Of a stretch of 64,000 nucleotides of DNA, positions 11,284-23,036 are shown one piece after another. Under the pieces are notes generated by a model. It was not told the origin of the DNA. It ran no database searches and was given only the letters and a program-made list of their open reading frames with translations. Made by a program: the position numbers and the translations under genes. This stretch comes from Nigrospora sphaerica (taxonomy: Eukaryota; Ascomycota; Sordariomycetes; Amphisphaeriales; Apiosporaceae). Location of the stretch: contig JAGVVL010000002.1 in the NCBI GenBank assembly GCA_018287875.1, positions 4,712,001 to 4,776,000 of the forward strand, given 5' to 3'. Position 1 is the stretch's first letter; each line of letters opens with the position of its first letter.

Positions 11284-12964
11284 ATGATGCACGAGACCAC
11301 GGTCGCCAGCGTCGAGTCACCTCTCGGCGCCCTGCCTGACCATACACCCGACGCACTGTCGCCCGACTCGTCGGTCGAGGCCACGACGGAGAACGCGGCT
11401 CTTTTCCACCGGCCCTACCACTCCAAGCGCCCGCACAAGAAGTCGCGGGCCGGTTGCAAACAGTGCAAGACACGCAAAGTCAAGGTAGGCCGGCTTCCGA
11501 ACCGCCGCGGATCGCCGTCTACTTACCCCCCACTCCCAGTGCGATGAGGGAAGGCCGTCCTGCCGGGCGTGTACCTTGCGCCAGGAGGACTGTGTCTACC
11601 CGAGCAGAGCGTCCTCGTCCGCGTCCGTCTCCCCCGCCGCGGCCAAGTCGAGGCTCGCCACGGCCTCGGCGGCTGCTTCTCCCCGTGAGCCCACGCCGCC
11701 TGCTCGGGAGGACCGGGGCGCCGAGCAGGGCGCGCTCGTCGTGTCGGAGCCCCTTTTCACGCCTGCCGCCATGTCCGATGCCACCGACATGAGGATGCTG
11801 TGGTTCTACAGTGTCGAGACCTACACTTCCTTCACCATCGGGGCCGGGCGCTCGAGCGTGCTCGACCGCGTTGTCAAGGTTAGGCTGATCGAGCACGCCT
11901 TTACCTCCCCGTTCCTCATGCAGTGCATCCTGGGCCTCTCGGCACTACGGCTTCAGTCCCTCGACCAGCCCGTCGAGCCGGCCAAAGCCATATCGTACCG
12001 TGCCAAGGCCTTTGCCGGCTACCGCGCGGCCATCGAAGCAGCGAACCCGTCCGACTTCCCCGCTCTCCTGGCCGCCTCGCTTGTCATGTGCGCCTTGAGC
12101 ACCCAAATGTTCCGCGAAGGAACGAGCACGACGTCCCTGTACATTGTCGACTGGATGCAGGTCTGGCGGGGCATTGGCCTCATCGTGGAGTTGATCACCC
12201 CGCAATCCATTCATGAATCGGGCCTGGCGGTCCTGTTCTACCGGCCCCCTATGGACCTGCTCAAAACTGCGCGGCACATACCCAATAACCTGTTGTTCAT
12301 GATCAGCTCCATCAAGCCCGACGACGCCGACTACGAACACCAGCAGACGTACTATGAGATGCTTCAGCTTCTCGGCTGTCTCTACATGGAGCTTGAGCAC
12401 GGCTTCGGCCCCATTCTTAGCCTGCGCACCATCACCTTCTTCACCTTTACCCCTCGACCCTTTATCCCCTTGGCCAAGGAGCATCGGCCGCGCAGCTTGG
12501 TCATCCTCGCCTATTACCTCTGTTTCGCCAAGCTGTGCAACGTTGTGTGGTGGATGCGGGGCATTGCCGATCCCCAGCTAAAGCAGATCTGCGAACGTCT
12601 TGGTGAGTCGCCCTTGGCGCACTTGCTCCGCGTGCCGCGGCAAGTCATGGCCCTGGAAAGCCATGTCGCCATCGCCAGAGTCTTACTCGGCAATGATGCT
12701 TGGACGCCCCCCGTCGTCGACTTGCCTCCTGCAAGCCACGACGCAAAGAGAGGCCTGAAGATGATTGACAACGCCGGCCGTGACGTTAGGATCGTCAACG
12801 GCCGGTACACGATCGAGCCATCCGATCCCAAACCCACCATCGATTTAGAGGCGGTGTCCAAGAAGTACATAGGGGCCGATGCTTTTGGGATAGGGCATCC
12901 TCTCCAGGAGTATTGTTCTAGCGAATGTTCCCCTCGATCTTCGGAAGGCTATCTGTCAAGTTAA
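11284..12964 (+). CDS. Zn(II)2Cys6 transcription factor, Upc2/sterol-uptake-control-like
   Basis: Nuclear fungal regulator. Exons 11284-11484 and 11540-12964 (55-nt intron) give 541 aa. The binuclear zinc cluster at residues 58-85 reads C-KQ-C-KTRKVK-C, splice, then C-RA-C-TLRQED-C after DEGRPS, the CX2CX6CX6CX2CX6C pattern. The intron falls right before the third cysteine. A Ser/Ala/Pro linker follows. The long C-terminal domain (WFYSVETYTSFTIG, HAFTSPFLMQCILGLSALRL, GYRAAIEAANPSDFPALLAASLV, WMQVWRGIGLIVELI) resembles the fungal-specific region of Upc2/Ecm22-type proteins and their many paralogues. The start is an ATGATG; an in-frame upstream ATG at 11188 is possible. The target pathway is unknown: the Upc2 family includes true sterol regulators and many unstudied members. 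No biosynthetic genes lie nearby to suggest a cluster role. Confidence 0.87.
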
Positions 12965-15390
12965 CCATGGTCAGCCTGTGTCCAGAACGACACGCCGGTG
13001 GACGCCATGGACCAACGGGAACACACGCAGAGGCAACTCGAGGCCGTTTTCACCATGTCGTTCCAGATTTTGAGGCCCCCGCCAAAATGCGAAGAAGAGG
13101 AAAGTTTGACCGGGCCATATGCGATTTACGATTATCTCGCCGACTCGCACCAGTTCCAGTATCGGCTTCGCTCTCCTCCCATTTTCTGAACGGCTGCTTC
13201 GGCCAAGTTCACGAGGGCGGCGGGGTACGATGGGTAAGGTCGAGCTATCGGAGCGTAGGTTGGGGGGCCTGAGGAGCAGCGCCAAGGTCCCAGCGCGACG
13301 GCGAGCCTGCTGGAACGCTTTGGTTTGAGGCCACCGTCACCGCCAAACACGCAACGTGTGATACAGCTAGCACAATCCCCTGCTTCGACCCATACCGTGC
13401 AAGAAGACGGCAAGGCACATGGGGTTCCGTGTGGAGCAAGACGAGGCATGGCGGGTAAGCGCCCCGAGAAAACTTTGGCGAGTGCGAAGTCGACACTGTC
13501 ACTGTCTTTAGAGCCAAGGGAAGGGGAGAGAGCAACTGAAGATGGGGTAGGAGGACCCGTGGCATGCGGGCGGGCAGAGCAGCGAGCGTCCGCAAGGAGT
13601 CGTGCCGCATCGCTGGGGACAGGCAGATGATGGTGGAAGCGCATCCTTCGATTTGGATACCATGGCAATATCGAGAAAAGCTCTGCCAGGCACATGTATA
13701 TCGTGGCAGGGCTATTATACGTTGAACAGATTCATCGGCAACATAGCAGGGTGAAATACGTAGTGCACGGCCAGAATTGGCGAGCCGTATATCTTACGAA
13801 AGTGGATGCAAGGAGGACACTGTGTGGCAGGCGCAACCCGGAGCTTTAGAGAGGTTCCTAAGATTATTGTTCGAGTACTTCTTAATCTCAAGCATGCCAG
13901 TGTGAAGTCTTCAGAATCATGACGACTTGCTGTTCGTTCCAAAGTATTAAGGATGTTTGCTGTGCCATGAGGTGGCCCATATGCGATGATAAAGAGCCGA
14001 GGTTTGGCAAATGCCGTGCACTCTTTCACAGGTGATCACCAGTGGCAGGGACAATCAGCCTCCTTGGAAAGGTCGCTGGCAGCGACGGAAACTGAAGATC
14101 AGTGGAGCCCAAAGTTCTGCGATTGCCTCCGTCTCTATCAGTCCAGATCGCGGTCTTTCCATCACCACTCTTCAGTTTCTGGTTCCGAAATTCCAATCCC
14201 AGGCCTTTCCTTCCACTGCTCGTCAGGTAAGCTCGCACACTGAGGGCTCGTCGCCGAGGTACTACCTACCATCTGCTTAGCCTTCGGTGCATATTGGCCG
14301 CATGTTGCCCAGCCCCCAGCTACCGGAGGGAATGCATCCCCCAGTAGTGCATCTGCCCTCATCCCCACATTCGCCCTGTACCGGCGCCCATCCATGCCCT
14401 CACCCTCGCCCTAGGACCAGAGTCATCGACACCACCCCAAGTGTTGCCTGGCAAGCCCCAACCGCAACGGCTGTAATAAAATAACCGTACATACGGAGTA
14501 CCCAACAAGCAGCAGCTGCTGGAGCTCTTTCTCCTACCTGCCTGGGAGAAGGACCGAAAACTTGCAAACCCCCATTTGCGACAAACCTCTGTCAGCCCGC
14601 CCGCGGCTACAACCCCCCAGGGTACCTCGCGCGAAGCCCGTATGCAAATTTGCCATCACCCTCCGACCGTCATCTTCTCTTTCTTCCCTCCCCTCCCCTC
14701 CGGCCCAACCACCTCCCGTCTCTCTCCCTCTCACCCGCGCGTGGCCTGCTTCCCTGCCGCCGTAATAATTCTCTTCCCTTGCTTCACATCCTTCCCCAGA
14801 CAACGACGGCGACATCCACCGGCATCGTTTTCGTCTGCACTAAAGGAGACCCTTGCGCTGGGCGTGCCGGAGAAGAAGAAGAAAAGAAGAAGAAGAAACA
14901 GGGAAACACGCGCAATTGATTCTAATCAATCGATCCATCGTTCTCGCATTCTCGAGCCGTCCGTCTGTTGTCTGCTTCTTGATTCTACCAGGCACGCATC
15001 GCCCAGGCGCCTCCCAGCCTGCCCAGCTACTCTACTACTACTGCCGCTGCTTGCTGCTGCTGCTACACTACATATTCTCTCTCGTCTTCACATAAGTTGA
15101 CCACTGACTGCTGTCGTTGACTGCTCCTGTGCAACTTCGCATCACCCGCATCCTGCATTACCTCCTACCTGCATCCGGCGCCTCGTCCGCCTCTGCATTA
15201 TTGTCTTCCAGTCTCGACTGTCTCGAGTGGAAGCGCCGCTTGCTTCATTGTCTGTCCAGGTTGCGCGTTCCATCGCCGCATACCGGGCTTATCCTCTCCG
15301 ACCAGGAAAAGTCTTTTTGTTGCCGCCTCCGCCGGTAAAGTCGTCTTTGACCTGCAACAAGTGCGCAACTGCGACACTGCGACCGCGACC
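12965..15390. other. Intergenic plus long leader of the KH-protein gene
   Basis: 2.4 kb. The distal part (12965-14500) holds only short overlapping frames with no family resemblance. The proximal 14650-15390 is strongly C/T-rich on the + strand and then CTG-rich (GCTGCTTGCTGCTGCTGC near 15040), as in leaders of highly expressed fungal genes. It contains several ATGs upstream of 15391, so upstream ORFs are possible if transcription starts far upstream. Confidence 0.5.
14668..14765 (+). promoter_or_regulatory. C/T-rich tract upstream of KH-protein gene
   Basis: Almost uninterrupted pyrimidine stretch (TTCTCTTTCTTCCCTCCCC and similar) about 650-720 bp before the ATG at 15391. Such tracts often lie at core promoters or transcription starts of well-expressed filamentous-fungal genes. 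That role here is an inference. Confidence 0.35.
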
Positions 15391-16980
15391 ATGGCCGACC
15401 CCAGCAAGAACATCGAGTCCATTCTGGCTGCTTTAGGTTGGTTACCCCTGCTACTTCCCGATCCCGAGAGCCCCCGTTCAGCTTCTTCGCAACCGGTTAC
15501 TGACGATGCCGTCTTTTTCCTTACCTTGCTACAGCCCAGCGACCGCCAACCACAACCCCGAACCCAGCGCCGATGCCCCTCCCCGCAGCCGCTCCCTACC
15601 AACAGAGCCCGACCCCGAACAGTTACCCTCCAACGATGCCGCCTGGCGTCCCCTATGGTGGCAACGGCTACCCCATGCCCCAGCCATCGGCCGCGGGAGG
15701 GCTGGACCTGAGTGCCATCAAGCCCGTCAACTCCGGTACAGTCAGTATTGCCGATGCCATCGCCCAGGCTAAGGCTTTTGCTACCGAGAAGGGCATATCA
15801 TCCTATGATCTCGCACGGGCGCCTCCTGCTCCTTATCAGTCGCATGACCCTCACGCTGGTGATGGAAGAGGACACTATAGATCGCGCTCTCGTTCACCGC
15901 CTGCACGTCGTGATGCCTATCGTGACAACTTCAACCCGTACAGAGATGAGCGTCGTGATGAGCACCGTGGCTATGGTCGCGACCGTTCCATGTCACCTGG
16001 TGCCAGCCGAGGTCGCTTTTCCCCGCGCGGCGGCGCCAGCAGCCGAGGTGGTGACCGCGGCGGCGATGATGACGCCGAAACCATCCAAATTGAGTCCAGC
16101 CTAGTGGGCTTGATCATCGGACGACAAGGCGAGAACCTTCGACGTGTTGAGTCCGAAACTGGATGCCGTGTGCAATTCATGACCCCCCCTGACAGCCAAG
16201 TGCCGTATCGTCAGTGCCGAATCAGTGGTCCCCGTCCTCGGCGTGCCGAGGCCAAGGCTGCCATTGATAGAATCATTGAGGACTCGGGCATGGGGGCCGT
16301 TGCGCGGTCTGGGCTCGACAAGGGCGGTCGCGGCGGCCCCGCGGGTGCTGGCGGCGCGGCAGCTGCCGCCGCGGCCGCTGCCGCCCATGCTCCCGCCCCC
16401 GGCACGCTGCGAGACGGTGAGGACTGCATGCAAATAATGGTCCCGGATCGTACTGTTGGTCTCATCATCGGCCGTGGTGGCGAGACAATTAGAGACCTGC
16501 AAGAGCGAAGCGGATGCCACATTAACATTGTGGGTGAGAACAAGAGTGTCAACGGCCTGCGACCTGTTAACCTCATCGGTTCGCGCGAGGCTGCCGCCCA
16601 GGCCAAGGAACAGATCATGGAGATCGTGGATAGTGACAGTCGGAACGTCAACGGCGGTGGCAAGCCAGACCGCCCGCACCGCCATGATCACGGCCGAGAC
16701 GGCGGTCACGTCGGCGGCGCCGGTGGTGGTGGCGGCGGCGGCGGCGGCGACAAGGTCAATGACTCCATCTACGTCCCTTCAGAGGCCGTTGGTATGATCA
16801 TTGGCAAGGGGGGCGAGACGATCCGCGAGATGCAGTCCCAGACGGGCTGCAAGATCAACGTCTCGCAGTCATCTGGTCCTGGTGAAGTTGAGCGTGAGAT
16901 TGGACTTGTAGGATCGCGCGATGCCATCAACAGAGCCAAACGCGCCATCGAGGACAAGGTCGAGGCGGTTCGCCAGAAGA

Positions 16981-17015
<35 letters not shown>

Positions 17016-17292
17016 CGTGGGCGCCCGCGGCGCGACTTCGACAACCCGAACTACTCACAACCAGGCGGCGGCAGCACACCCCATGCGCCAACAGCGCAGC
17101 CCGCCGCAGCCGCTTCGACCGAGGCTGATCCCTATGCGATCTGTAAGTACCGTTCCGTCTTGGTTGTCTCCCGACACAAGCTAATTTGCAACAGATGGTG
17201 GCTACCAAGCCTATCTCGCTCTGTGGTACCAGGCGCTAGCCCAGCAACAGAACGGTCAGCCAGGAGACGCGCCGCCGCCTGCCGGCGCATAA
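15391..17292 (+). CDS. Three-KH-domain RNA/ssDNA-binding protein (FUBP/KSRP-like)
   Basis: Nucleic-acid-binding protein probably acting in RNA processing or translation control. Exons 15391-15436, 15535-17142 and 17195-17292 give 583 aa. The first exon encodes only MADPSKNIESILAAL plus one base. A Pro-rich region and an Arg/Asp/Ser-rich, RGG-like segment precede three KH domains, each with an intact GxxG loop: GRQG (KH1, about 195-260), GRGG (KH2, about 315-388) and GKGG (KH3, about 425-491). Linkers carry a poly-Ala run, two poly-Gly runs and a His/Asp-rich stretch. The last exon restores YGGYQAYLALWYQALAQQQ, a Tyr-rich tail like the YxxWYQ repeats of FUBP proteins. Domain order and tail support the FUBP/KSRP-type call. 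Specific RNA targets cannot be read from the sequence. Confidence 0.9.
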
Positions 17293-18461
17293 GCATACCC
17301 CTCGCGACAGTCCCGATGCTCTGCGACATACGCCGTCACAGCATTTTTCCTCCGGCGGACGGGCACCCCTGCCCGCCGTTTCTCTTCTTCTCATGCGACA
17401 TATAGCAACTGCCAGGCGCCCTAGGCACTCGCCAAGGCATTGGGTTTTCCAGGGCTCCCCAAGGACATCTGTACACTAGGAGTTGCGTTTCTTCAGAATA
17501 CCCCTTCGCCGGCTGATTTGCCTTCGAACCGGCACCCAGCCACCGCGCTCTCTATGAGGTCCTCATACAGCGACGAGCTTTGATTCAAGGAGTTGATCTC
17601 TGCAAAAGGTATTGGCCACGGAACCAGCTGGCCCGGGATCTTGTTTCAACGTGGCAAGCACAGCATGAATTCATGTCCAAGGGGGACATTTTCGCAGGTT
17701 CGATGGCAAACAAGGATGGGGTGACGGGTGGTTTACTTATCTGATGTAGGATATGCCGACGCCATGGACGCATCGGCAGCTAAGAACGACGCTCGGGGCT
17801 TCCGAGGACATAGCAAGCGAAGCGTTGCGGAAGGGGTCCCTTGCGTTGTCTGTACACAGTACCTGGGATCCTTCTCGATAGCGCGGGGGGAGGGGGTCAA
17901 CAGACAGTGAAACAAAAAGCTAATGAATTTCGAAGTTCCCGCTACGGACTACCGCAAGTCTGGTGGCCCCCAAACTCATGTTGTGCACGCCGCCGCCCCT
18001 TTGTATACAGTATGTGTTGGCTCGTCCTTGGTACCCTCGATTGCTGGCGACCGTCGTGAGCATGGTATCTCTTCTATTCGCTATGTAGATTTGAGTGCAA
18101 TATACAAGCGAGTATGGTATATGTATATGCAAAGCGCAGCGTCTCGGCCCACGCGCCCGTTTTGTTATCTTTTTTTTTTTAATATATAACTTGCGAGTGC
18201 AGAAGGGCGCCCCGCTGTCGCGGTGCCGCGCCTTGTTTCGTTCCGCGTTGATGAAAGACCAAGAACCCAGCCCTCGCTATGATGCTCGAATGCTACTGTT
18301 GAAGCAGCTTTTCCCAAATGATGAAAAACACAACCCTGCCCAACCCAGACTCCATGGCCGCTTTCGCGGCCTGCCGTAGAAGACATTCCCGTTGCCATGG
18401 CCCCCTTTACCCTACTCGTTTATGCATGCAACCGCCGGCGGCGTCTCGACGGCGCCGCGCC
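17293..18461. other. Intergenic between convergent KH-protein and MetE-like genes
   Basis: 1.17 kb of 3' flanking sequence with no supportable ORF. A T10-containing tract followed by AATATATAA lies at 18170-18188. Confidence 0.6.
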
Positions 18462-19604
18462 TTAGACGGACAGGTCGTCGCCCCAGACCTCCTTGGCGAT
18501 GTCGACCTGGAGGCGGATCTTGGCCCACTGCTCCTCCTCGGTCAGGTCGTTACCCTCCATGGTGGAGCTGAAGCCGCACTGGTGCGAGAGGCAGAGCTGC
18601 TTGAGGCCGCGGGGGCAGAAGGCGGCGGCCTCGTGGAGGCGCTTGATGGTGTCGGCGCGGTCGTCGAGCTCGGGCTTCTTGGAGGTCATGACGCCGAGGA
18701 CGACAATCTTGTTGTCGGGCAGGAAGCGCAGGGGGGAGAAGTCGCCGGAGCGGGCGTCATCGTACTCGAGGAAGTAGACGTCGACGTCGAGGTCGCGGAA
18801 GAGCACCTCGGCGACGGGCTCGTAGCCGCCCTGGGCGAACCACTGCGACCGGTGGTTGCCGCGGCACAGGTGGATGCCGATGGTCATGTCGGCGGGCCGC
18901 TTCGAGACGGCGGCGTTGATGAGGGCGGCGTACTGCTTGGCCAGCTGGTTGGCGTCGCCGTGGCGCTTCTCGGCCTCGGAGCGCATGCCCGGGTCGCAAA
19001 GGTAGGCCAGGTTGGTGTCGTCGAGCTGGACGAAGCGGCAGCCGGCGGCGTAGAGGTCGGCCAGCTCCTCCTGGTAGACGCGAGCGACGTCGTCGAAGAA
19101 GGGCTCCAGGGTCGGGTAGGCCGTCTCGTCGATGGTGTCGCGGCCGCCGCGGAAGTGCAGCATGGTGGGCGAGGGAATGCAGACCTTGGTGGTGACCTTG
19201 CCCGTGGCGCCGGCGGCGGCGATCTGCGACTCGAGGTAGTTGAAGTCGTCGACTTGGATGGCGCGAGGGTGCGTGATCTTCTCCGTGACGACGAGGCGCG
19301 GCGGCATGACGCCGCCCTTGCTCTGGTTGGTCGACTGCAGCGCGCCGCGCTTCTCGACGCCGCCCAGGTTCACGAGGTAGTCGACGTGGAACCACTCGCG
19401 GCGAAACTCGCCGTCGGTGACGGCCCGCAGGCCCGCCGCGATCTGCTTCTTGACCACCTCGGCGATGTGCTGGTCCTCGAGCTCGCGCAGCTGCGCCGGC
19501 GTGGCCTCGCCGTCGACCACCTTCTGGCGCGTCGCCAGCACCTCCTTGGGCCGCAGGAGGGATCCGACCTGGTCGGCACGGTAGACACCGGTGGGCAGAG
19601 ACAT
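18462..19604 (-). CDS. Stand-alone MetE C-terminal-domain-like protein (cobalamin-independent methionine synthase fold)
   Basis: Single-exon protein of 380 aa covering only the catalytic (C-terminal) barrel of cobalamin-independent methionine synthase, like bacterial YxjG/YxjH proteins. Visible motifs are ADQVGSLLRP at the start, AVTDGEFRREWF, FVQLDDTNLAYLCDP and TIGIHLCRGNHR. The zinc-site residues of MetE have clear counterparts: His245 and Cys247 (HLC), Glu280 (FLEYDD) and Cys343 (SHQCGF). Spacing is close to E. coli MetE (2, 33 and 63 residues here; 2, 22 and 61 there). The N-terminal folate-binding half of MetE is absent, so the methyl donor and acceptor are not predictable from sequence; an alkyl transfer to a thiol is the family expectation. 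The ATG at 19604 begins the conserved part; an in-frame upstream ATG at 19709 adds low-complexity sequence and is unlikely. Confidence 0.9.
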   Translation of the reverse strand: MSLPTGVYRADQVGSLLRPKEVLATRQKVVDGEATPAQLRELEDQHIAEVVKKQIAAGLRAVTDGEFRREWFHVDYLVNLGGVEKRGALQSTNQSKGGVMPPRLVVTEKITHPRAIQVDDFNYLESQIAAAGATGKVTTKVCIPSPTMLHFRGGRDTIDETAYPTLEPFFDDVARVYQEELADLYAAGCRFVQLDDTNLAYLCDPGMRSEAEKRHGDANQLAKQYAALINAAVSKRPADMTIGIHLCRGNHRSQWFAQGGYEPVAEVLFRDLDVDVYFLEYDDARSGDFSPLRFLPDNKIVVLGVMTSKKPELDDRADTIKRLHEAAAFCPRGLKQLCLSHQCGFSSTMEGNDLTEEEQWAKIRLQVDIAKEVWGDDLSV

Positions 19605-21348
19605 GGTGAGGCTTGCGAGAGGAGGCGAAGGTGAAGGGGGGGGAGGGAAAGGAGGAGCCCGAGCACAGACACAAGAGGGCCGAAAGCGAACAGGAAAGGG
19701 TCCGGTCAAGCAACGGCGACGAGGTCAAGCGGGAGGGGTGGGAAGAGGTCTGGGTGAGGAAGTGAAGAAGAAACACAAAGGGAGAAGGCGAAGAGTATGA
19801 AGGCCGATCGTCGACGCGAGACACCACGACCTACCATACTCGGGGCTTTCCTTTCTGCCCCCTTCCCCTCCCCCTCTCGTCTGTCCCCGTTGCCCCTCAT
19901 GACCCCCTCGGACTTTTCCCCCACGACGTGCTCGACCTGGTGGCGGGCTTGTTTCGCCCGGACACAGGGAGGGGTCGTCGTTGTCGCCGCCGTCGGGCCC
20001 CAGAGCGCAACCCATTCATCACCCCCACTTGCCGGGCAATGTCGAGATTTGCCGATAGCAGCCCCCGGTGGTGGATGAATTCCACCATCAGGCGCCGCCC
20101 GAGCCGCGGCTAAAGGGGGGCCAGACGGGGGTTCGACAGGCGTCAACTCAGGCCCAACGGCCTGGCGGCATGTTGATAATGCTGATAATGGGGGAAAGAT
20201 TCGGCCGCTGTGGGGTAGAGAGACTGCATTGGGGAGCTACTGGCAGGGGAAAAAAAAAATAGGGTCGTCAGCAACCCTGCCGAACGGGGGGGACCTTGCA
20301 GGAAAAACGACCCCAAACGACCCTAACCAACGCCTGGCTGACGGTTGGTTCCTCCCGGTCCTTTCTCCCCATCCCATACTGGAGAGGTGTTCGTATGGCA
20401 ATCGTACCTGGTAGGTAAGCCGTTTCCGGTGGATAATACTTATCATTTGGTGCTGTCAGCACCATCAAGCACAAAAACTCGGGAGCCCAACTCAGCCGTA
20501 TCGTGGAATGTGGTTGATCGGCTGACTGTCCTTGGGAATTGGTCCGCGAGCGATCCCCCGCCACAGTCTGCCTTTTGGGGGGGGGGGGTGGGGGGGGGAT
20601 CGCTGAAAGTATGGGGACACCGTGTGTCCGGTTCGGTCCTGGGCCTCCGTTGATCAGCGCCGATCGTATGCAGCGAGACTCGGACTTTTATTTCGGTGCC
20701 CGAAGTGCGAGCGTGGCTTGCGTGAACGAGCGACACAATAGCGATGCTAGCCCGTATGAGAGGTACTCACATAAGTAGTAGGTCATGTGGAGGTACATAC
20801 ATCTTAGGTAAGTACACCTAGCCGGCCGTGAACGCATCGGTTAGTGAGCTGTTCCCATCTCGATGCTCAGGTCAAAATAGGAAGCCATGGCGAGTTCCTA
20901 GATATGGGATGCGATACGATGCCGAATGCAGGCATGCATGTACTTCATCTGCATCTGCATGGCCAAGTTGAGATATGGGTTAACTTGCTTGGCCTGGTGG
21001 CCACCATATTCCTCACTGATTGATAATCGGGTGCTATGGGATCGAGATGTAAATCGGGGAGGTCTTGTGTGCACTGACACAAACCCCGAGTTATGCTATT
21101 TCGGGCCTTTCCTACAGCGCCTCAGCGGTAGCTCCTGGCAGAGCGTCGCAGCCTTGATATCGTCATCCTCCACCACCGCTTCCTCACCATTCTCGTCCCC
21201 TCCATCGATGCGCGCGCCGTGTTGAGTTCATCAAAGCCGTCGGAACACGCCTTTCCCATTGCCGTCGCCCTCGCTGTCCCCTTTGCGGAATAGACCAACC
21301 CCCCGAATCGCTGGTTGATGTGCGCCACCCACTGAGCAGCCGCCTGCC
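19605..21348. other. Intergenic, divergent promoter region of MetE-like and SNARE genes
   Basis: 1.74 kb. No ORF looks real. It holds a G-run (20577-20598) and C/T- or A/G-rich leader sequence next to both starts. Confidence 0.6.
20577..20598 (+). repeat. Homopolymeric G tract
   Basis: Twelve G, one T, nine G. It could form a G-quadruplex. Its exact length is uncertain because such runs are prone to sequencing error. Confidence 0.8.
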
Positions 21349-22337
21349 ATGTCGAACCCGAACCAGCTCTTCCTTCTTGCCGACCACATAAAACTATCGC
21401 TACTGGAGCGCCAGCGAGCACAGAGTCTCGACCTTGATGCCGGATCCAAGGACGGCCACATCTCCCGGTCTCTCGACCAGTTCAAGGAGGGCCTAGCTGC
21501 GCTGGAGCAGGAGCAGAAACGCCTGCAGGAAGCCGGCGATGAAGAGTGCGTCTGCCCCGTGGCCTGGTTGACGTTCCGTACGGTCAACAACGCAAACCAA
21601 GAGCGTCAGGTCTTCTCTCTAGCGCCCCGGCGCCGACACTGCGCGAGCAACAAACTGGCTGGGGAGTTCACAGGCTAACGATATTCAGTGGCGCGCTTAC
21701 CATTGGCGACAACTTACCGGGTCTTCAGAAGCAGTATGACGACCTGACCTCACAGTTCCATGGCTTCTCTTCGCCCTCGAACGAATCAACTCTCACCCGT
21801 CCCAACGACCCGACCTTGACCGCCGATTTCGTCCATGCCACTACTTCACCCGCCGACGTTGCCGCGCCCGGTCAGCCCAAGGCCCCGCGGTCCGCCGCCT
21901 CCAAGGTGGTCCGCTTCACCGACAACCCGCCTTCCTCGTCGGATCCGGCTTTGGAGGCGCAGCTCTTCGGCAGCCGGTACACGGACAACCCCGGCGACGA
22001 TGGCGAAGGCTACCGGGACGAGGCGGCCGCCATGTCCAACACCCAGATCCACGCCTACCACCGGGAGATCCTTGAGCAGCAGGACCAGCAGCTCGATGCC
22101 CTGGGCGTCTCCATTGCTCGGCAACGCGAGCTTAGCATGCAGATCGGCGACGAGCTGGACGACCAGGTGGCTATGCTCGACGACGTGGACGACCAGGTGG
22201 ACCGCCACCAGGGTCGGTTGGACCGCGCCCGTCGCCAGGTTGGCAAGATTAGCCGGTCCGCAAACGACAACAGGCAGTTGGTTGCGATTCTGATCCTCAT
22301 CATCATCCTGATATTGCTGATCGCTCTTTTGAAATAA
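21349..22337 (+). CDS. Qc-SNARE, syntaxin-8/Syn8-like t-SNARE
   Basis: Membrane-fusion protein of the endosomal/vacuolar route. Exons 21349-21545 and 21689-22337 (143-nt intron) give 281 aa. The N-terminus (MSNPNQLFLLADHIKLSLLERQRA) is a helical regulatory region and includes SRSLDQFKEGLAALEQEQKRL. A Ser/Pro-rich middle follows. The SNARE helix is near residues 195-250 (LDALGVSIARQRELSMQIGDEL then DDQVAMLDDVDDQVDRH), with a glutamine at the zero-layer position. The last 18 residues are an Ile/Leu-only membrane anchor (LVAILILIIILILLIALL) ending K. Tail-anchored topology and the LSxQIGDELDxQ pattern fit Syn8/Tlg1-type Qc-SNAREs; the Syn8 assignment over Tlg1 is a judgement. Convergent with a small mitochondrial gene. 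Confidence 0.85.
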
Positions 22338-23036
22338 AGACGACAGCGGTCTTGTGAACGTGCGGCAAGGCGAGCGTTTAGATTTCGCGCATGTCGACGC
22401 CCAAGACAGGAACGGAATGGCGATACCGATTTTGCATGCGAGTGGCGTTCTGGGCGTTGGTGGTAACTCTCCGGCTGTTGTATAGCTACGGCACATATGC
22501 GGACATGTTGTTTTATTCCGTTAGACAGATTACCATGCGTTGAGTTCTGCTTTCCTCTTTCCTGTGCTTCGCAATTCTGGGCACCGCCATGCCAGCGGGT
22601 ATTGCAATATGGCAGCTAATCGCCCCGGTCCGTGATCAGATCAGTGGTATGGTGCATTGCTTCTGAATTACATTACGGAGGGGCTCGAATGCGCGGGCAG
22701 TCCCAGCGACACGTTGACAGATATGTGACTCGTTGTGGAAATTACGAATACGTGAGTTGCCCGTTGCTTTCATTATGTACAATGCTTTCGGGTCCGTACA
22801 TCGAATGCGTCGTCGGTTCGGCTCTCGCCTGGCGAGTTGTACTCGCACGTTGGGGACCGGAGATCGACGCCATGTCGGAGCCGGCTTCCTCTTTCAACCA
22901 TGGTGGTGCACAAGCAACCAACCCGCAAGACTCCTGTTCCCTTCCGTCTCCCATTCTCAGAGTAACGCCAATTGCAGAAAAGACCACACGGCCACAGCAT
23001 CACGCCAGGGGCTGTTGGCCCCAGACTTCTGCGCGT
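22338..23036. other. Intergenic between convergent SNARE and small mitochondrial protein genes
   Basis: About 700 bp. No supportable gene, RNA or repeat seen. Confidence 0.6.

Noticed and set aside
18318..19634. 438-aa open frame on the + strand
   Set aside because: It mirrors the MetE-like gene on the opposite strand; Val/Leu/Gly/Asp-rich shadow composition and no family resemblance.
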